Shown here one piece after another: positions 51,716 through 55,267 of a stretch of 55,267 nucleotides of DNA. A program made the translations under genes and the position numbers. Every line of letters starts with the position of its first letter. Within the stretch, counting starts at the first letter, position 1. The stretch covers positions 12,471-67,737 of the forward strand of contig NW_003143808.1 in NCBI RefSeq assembly GCF_000003605.2, given 5' to 3'. The notes under the pieces were generated by a model that saw only the letters and a program-made list of their open reading frames with translations, did no database searches and had not been told where the DNA came from. This DNA comes from Saccoglossus kowalevskii. Its lineage: Eukaryota; Hemichordata; Enteropneusta; Harrimaniidae.

Positions 51716-52565
51716 CGTAAAAGTAAGTATGTAATATAAGTCAGGAAGTATTTAATATGAGTATGAGTCAGGGAGTAAGTAATTTGATATGAGTATGAAT
51801 CGGGAAGTAAGGAACCAGATATGAGTATGAGTCAGGAAGTAAGTAACCAGATATACGTATGTGCCAGGAAATGTGTAACCAGATATGATCATGAGTCAGG
51901 AACTAAGTTACCAGATATGAGTATAAGTCAAGACGTATGTAATTTGGTTATGAGTCAGGAAGTAAGTAACCGGATTTATGAATGAGCCAGGAAGTACATA
52001 ACCAGATATGAGTTTAGGTCAGGATGCATGTAACCAGATATGAGTATAAGTTAGGTTGTATATAATCTGAGTATAAGTCAGGAAGCAAGTAACTAGATGT
52101 GATTATGAGCCAGGTAGTATATAATCTGATCTTAGTATGAACCCAGAAGTAAGGAAACAGATGCGAGTATGAGTCAGGAAGTAACCTGATATACGTATGA
52201 GCCAGGAAGTATGTAACCATATAAGATATTGAGTCGGGAAGTAAATAACTACGTATGAGTATAAGTCAGGAAGTATATAATCTGAACATGAGCCAGTTAG
52301 TAAGTAACCAGATTTGATTATGAGTCAGGAAGTATGTAATCTGAGTAAAAATCAGAAAGTAAAAAAACACTGATATACGTATGAGCCAGGAAGTATGTAG
52401 CCAAATATACGTATGAGCCAGGAAGTACGTAACTAAATATGAGTATAAGTCAGGAAGTACGTAATTTGAGTATGAGTCTGTAAGTAAGTAACTAGATATG
52501 ATTATGGTCAGTATGTATGTAACCAGATATGAGTATGAGTCGGGAAGCATGTAATTTGAGATCAG
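51716..52565. repeat. ~32-bp minisatellite, about 26 copies
   Basis: Units close to agatatgagtatgagtcagg + aagtaagtaacc repeat with moderate divergence and some shorter units. Long minus-strand frames with a YSYLVTYFL-like rhythm arise from the repeat and are not genes. Confidence 0.95.
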
Positions 52566-52810
52566 TAGTCCAATGAGCCGAGTCGTATATGTTTTTTTCA
52601 CATGATTACAGTTGCTGTTTTTCCTTGCTTTTACATTCTATAGAGGCAGTGAAAACGTGTGTTGATGCAATATTTATGGAAAGATTAGAGGAAGAAAGGA
52701 AGACTGGAGAACTCGGGAAATGCTAGTAGCGAATATGAGAATGGTAAATGTAGTATATCAGAGTTGTTATTGTCATGCTACTGCGCGCATGCGTAATAAA
52801 GAAAGAAAGA

Positions 52811-54296
52811 ACTTCGAGATCGATAAGTTTGTGGTCTTAGCAGTGACTTAGTTCAGAAATAGCTTCTAATTAAGAAGGCCTTGACTTTCAAACAGGCATG
52901 TGAGATTTCTGCTGCGGCTGAAAGTGCCGATAGAGATTCCAGACAGTTTCAAGGAATATCGGGCAGTAGTGTAAACAAGGTAGTTAGTAGTGGCGGAAGA
53001 ATGAAATACAGACACAAAACTCGTGATAGAAGAAAATAAAGAAATGGCAGGGTCAAAAAGAGTCAACCTAAACAGGTCAAATGTAATTCCAGCCAGCATT
53101 TTACCAATAAACCATGTTGGAGATGTTGATTCACAATAATCACGATGCAAATTTTTGTGGATTTCAGAATTTCCAGTGTTTTCGGTGTTTGAAAATTAGT
53201 CTTACTAAGAAAATTTGCCGATCAGATGTCACCTGTATTACCAGTGACAGAGATGATGAATAACTGAAATCTTACAGAGCATATACAGTTTATAAAGGAA
53301 AGGAGGAAATTTCCACATGTATAAATATTGTTAGATATAACAGTTTGACACTGGATCTAGTGTATCTGTGGTATCCAGTCAGTTTTATAGTGATCACATG
53401 AAACATTTTCCCTTGTGTAAAACTTCAGTTACCCTAAATGACTATGGGGCAATCCTATTAAGCTATTAGGGGAAGTTGAATATGAATGTTTCTTATAATG
53501 GACAACTTTCCAACTTCCATTGTTTAGTAGTTGAGGATAAGAAACATCTAGATAGGCCAGCTTTATTAGGTAGACATTGGCTGGCTGAACTGGTTTAACC
53601 TATTTAAGGTCAACTTTGTGTCTAGAGATAAAGGTAGTAATACCTGTACATACCCAGAATCCGGCGCCTTCTCACTGGGTATTAAGAGGGAATTTCCTTC
53701 TGATCCGATCCTATTAAAGGATTTACAGTGTCAGTAAACTTGAAAGAGGGTACTAAACTTAATTTTTGGATAGCACGACCTGTTCCCTATGTGTTGGAAG
53801 ATGCACTTGAAAGGCAATTAGGTCACCTAGTAACCATAGAAGGCAAAATGTACAAAGTATTATATAGTGATTGGGCCAGTGAACTGTTATACTGTAAACG
53901 GTTCTGTCAGAGTTTGTGGCGATTGTAAAGCATATGTAAATAGAGAACTAGAGATAGAACAGTGCACACTTCTTGCACTGAAAGATTGATTTTCACAATT
54001 GTCAGGTGTTCAATCCATTAAACAAATTCTTACAGAAAAGGGTTGCATGGAACTGTGAATCAGCCATGACTAAATGTAAAGAAGCCTTATTTAGTTCTGA
54101 TGTACGAGTTCATTATGATCCAAAGTTACCAGTCAAGTTATCTTGTGATGCATCACCCCATGTAGTTGGGTCAGCCATTGCCCATTTGATGAAAGATAAA
54201 TCTGAGAGGCCAATTGAATACGCTTCCCAAACATTGTCAGTGAGTGAAAAAATGCTAAAATTGAACGGAAAGCTTCGTCTATTACACTTGATGTGA
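52811..54296 (+). mobile_element. Ty3/gypsy retrotransposon remnant (gag end, protease, RT start, RNase H start)
   Basis: Degraded element in gag-pol order. Gag end with in-frame stops: VCGLSSDLVQK and LTFKQACEISAAAESADRDS (near 52830-52940). A double zinc knuckle with a frameshift: KPCWRC, then HDANFC, then FQCFRC (about 53110-53215). Protease: FDTGSSVSVVSSQFY (near 53344) and LVVEDKKHLDRPALLGRHWL (near 53525). RT N-terminus: FWIARPVPYVLEDALERQL and SDWASELLY (53728-53928). The frame then jumps from DxFSQLSG to NPLNKFLQKRVAW and RNase H (VHYDPKLPVKLSCDASPHVV, RPIEYASQTLS; 54006-54296), so almost the whole catalytic RT domain is deleted. Integrase and LTRs are not seen. The double knuckle and protease style resemble K02A2.6-like gypsy elements. 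Non-functional. Confidence 0.85.
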
Positions 54297-54699
54297 AAAA
54301 AGTTTCACAAATAAAAAGTCAAAATTCTATTAGAGTCAAAAGTTTGAGTTTTAGTGATTAGAAACTTAGTGATTTAGTGAACACGTAAAATTGGTACAAG
54401 GACGCAGTCCGGTGAGCCCCTGTTTCCTTGGAACTACGTTGTTTGAAACAACATGGTGACTATGAATATCCATAAACTGAAACGCGAAGTTCCCTCTACT
54501 ATCGCACAAATAAATCAGCATAACATCCTACTGGAAGTATATCACTATCGTATCTGTCTTTCTATACCCCGTGAGAGACATCAATAACCATTATTGCGTG
54601 CATAGTCTGCAAATATCAACTATAACTACGAGTGATTGCTAGAATGTTTCACTATAATCAACCGACTGATTGAGGAGTTCCATGGGAGTGAACGCGTAG

Positions 54700-54743
<44 letters not shown>

Positions 54744-55267
54744 AAGGTAGTCGATTATTCCAGGTGAGAGTGCTCGATACTAAACGATGAGTTTGTAGAG
54801 CAGATTTACATACGTGGACAGAGAAATTAAGACACGACTACATGAGTAAAGTTCACTCTACAGTACTGTTTCGTAAGGTACATGGAGTACCTCACTCATC
54901 AGGAGTTAAGACTTTATTAAATAAACCACCGAAACAGACTACGTTATAAGCGCTACAGATTTGCATAACAATGGAGTGTGTTTACGATATTAAAACTAGT
55001 TCTGTGTCTACAGGAAGAAAAAAGTTCATTTCTTTTATTTAAACTACAGTAATGTGGTTGGAAAATTATAATATATTTCTCTCTAATACATAAGTTGCAA
55101 CGTTTGCTTGAAGTATTGTATGGTGCAGCACGCGATAACACTCTCCATTTGATGTCGTAATCGATGTTATTGTCTTTTAATGACCAAGCGTATTTACTGA
55201 GCTCTGTTGCGTTTCTCAATGATTGGTTGCGTACGATGCTGTGTGGTTTCTGGTACCGGGTTTTAAA
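54297..55267. other. No gene seen; (AT)n at 54703-54741
   Basis: Sequence after the gypsy remnant with a 39-bp AT dinucleotide tract. No LTR end or other gene is recognised up to the window edge. Confidence 0.5.

Noticed and set aside
52014-52601. Minus-strand frames with SYLLPDSYSYLVTYFL-like rhythm
   Set aside because: Translations of the 32-bp minisatellite.
52866-53150. 94-codon minus-strand frame
   Set aside because: It is antisense to the recognisable gag and zinc-knuckle region of the gypsy remnant.

Overview
The window is AT-rich animal genomic DNA: spliced genes with GT-AG introns, decayed retroelements, long simple repeats and minisatellites, and two runs of N (11861-12169 and 36080-36129). 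Two DEG/ENaC channel genes make it metazoan. Together with a rhodopsin-class GPCR, a Crypton/ZMYM-type (DUF3504) pseudogene, a Ty3/gypsy remnant with a double zinc knuckle and a LINE reverse-transcriptase fragment, they suggest a marine invertebrate. Lophotrochozoan, non-vertebrate deuterostome and cnidarian all remain possible; the species cannot be fixed by reading alone.

Layout. 1-9.1 kb: no convincing gene; a dispersed GC-rich stem-loop repeat, a four-copy 31-bp repeat and a degenerate repeated element. 9.13-9.97 kb: a ~33-bp minisatellite that ends about 80 bp before the start codon of the first channel gene. 10.05-16.6 kb: channel gene 1 (8 exons, 474 aa); its first intron holds a ~170-bp inverted repeat around the first N gap. 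16.7-22.8 kb: spacer with a LINE fragment ending in an (AAT)n tract, a second copy of the dispersed repeat and a long (AAAT)n tract. 22.86-32.3 kb: channel gene 2 (8 exons, 486 aa), same strand, same intron phases. 32.4-38.1 kb: no gene seen. 38.14-39.2 kb: an intronless GPCR broken by one frame change. 40-55 kb: repeat-rich, with a 3.5-kb 31-bp minisatellite, a Crypton/ZMYM pseudogene that keeps an intron, a pair of related repeat copies about 9 kb apart, a 32-bp minisatellite and a deleted gypsy element.

The clear biology is a tandem pair of ASIC/peptide-gated-type sodium channel subunits. Both are intact and very similar in architecture, but differ in the N-terminus, the finger/thumb loops and the segment before TM2. 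Such subunits work as trimers, so the neighbours could co-assemble or be differently expressed. I found no convincing evidence of a wholly new gene system. The most unusual signals are the four independent arrays with 31-33-bp periods, one of them against a channel gene start, and the GPCR with ETY in place of D/ERY.
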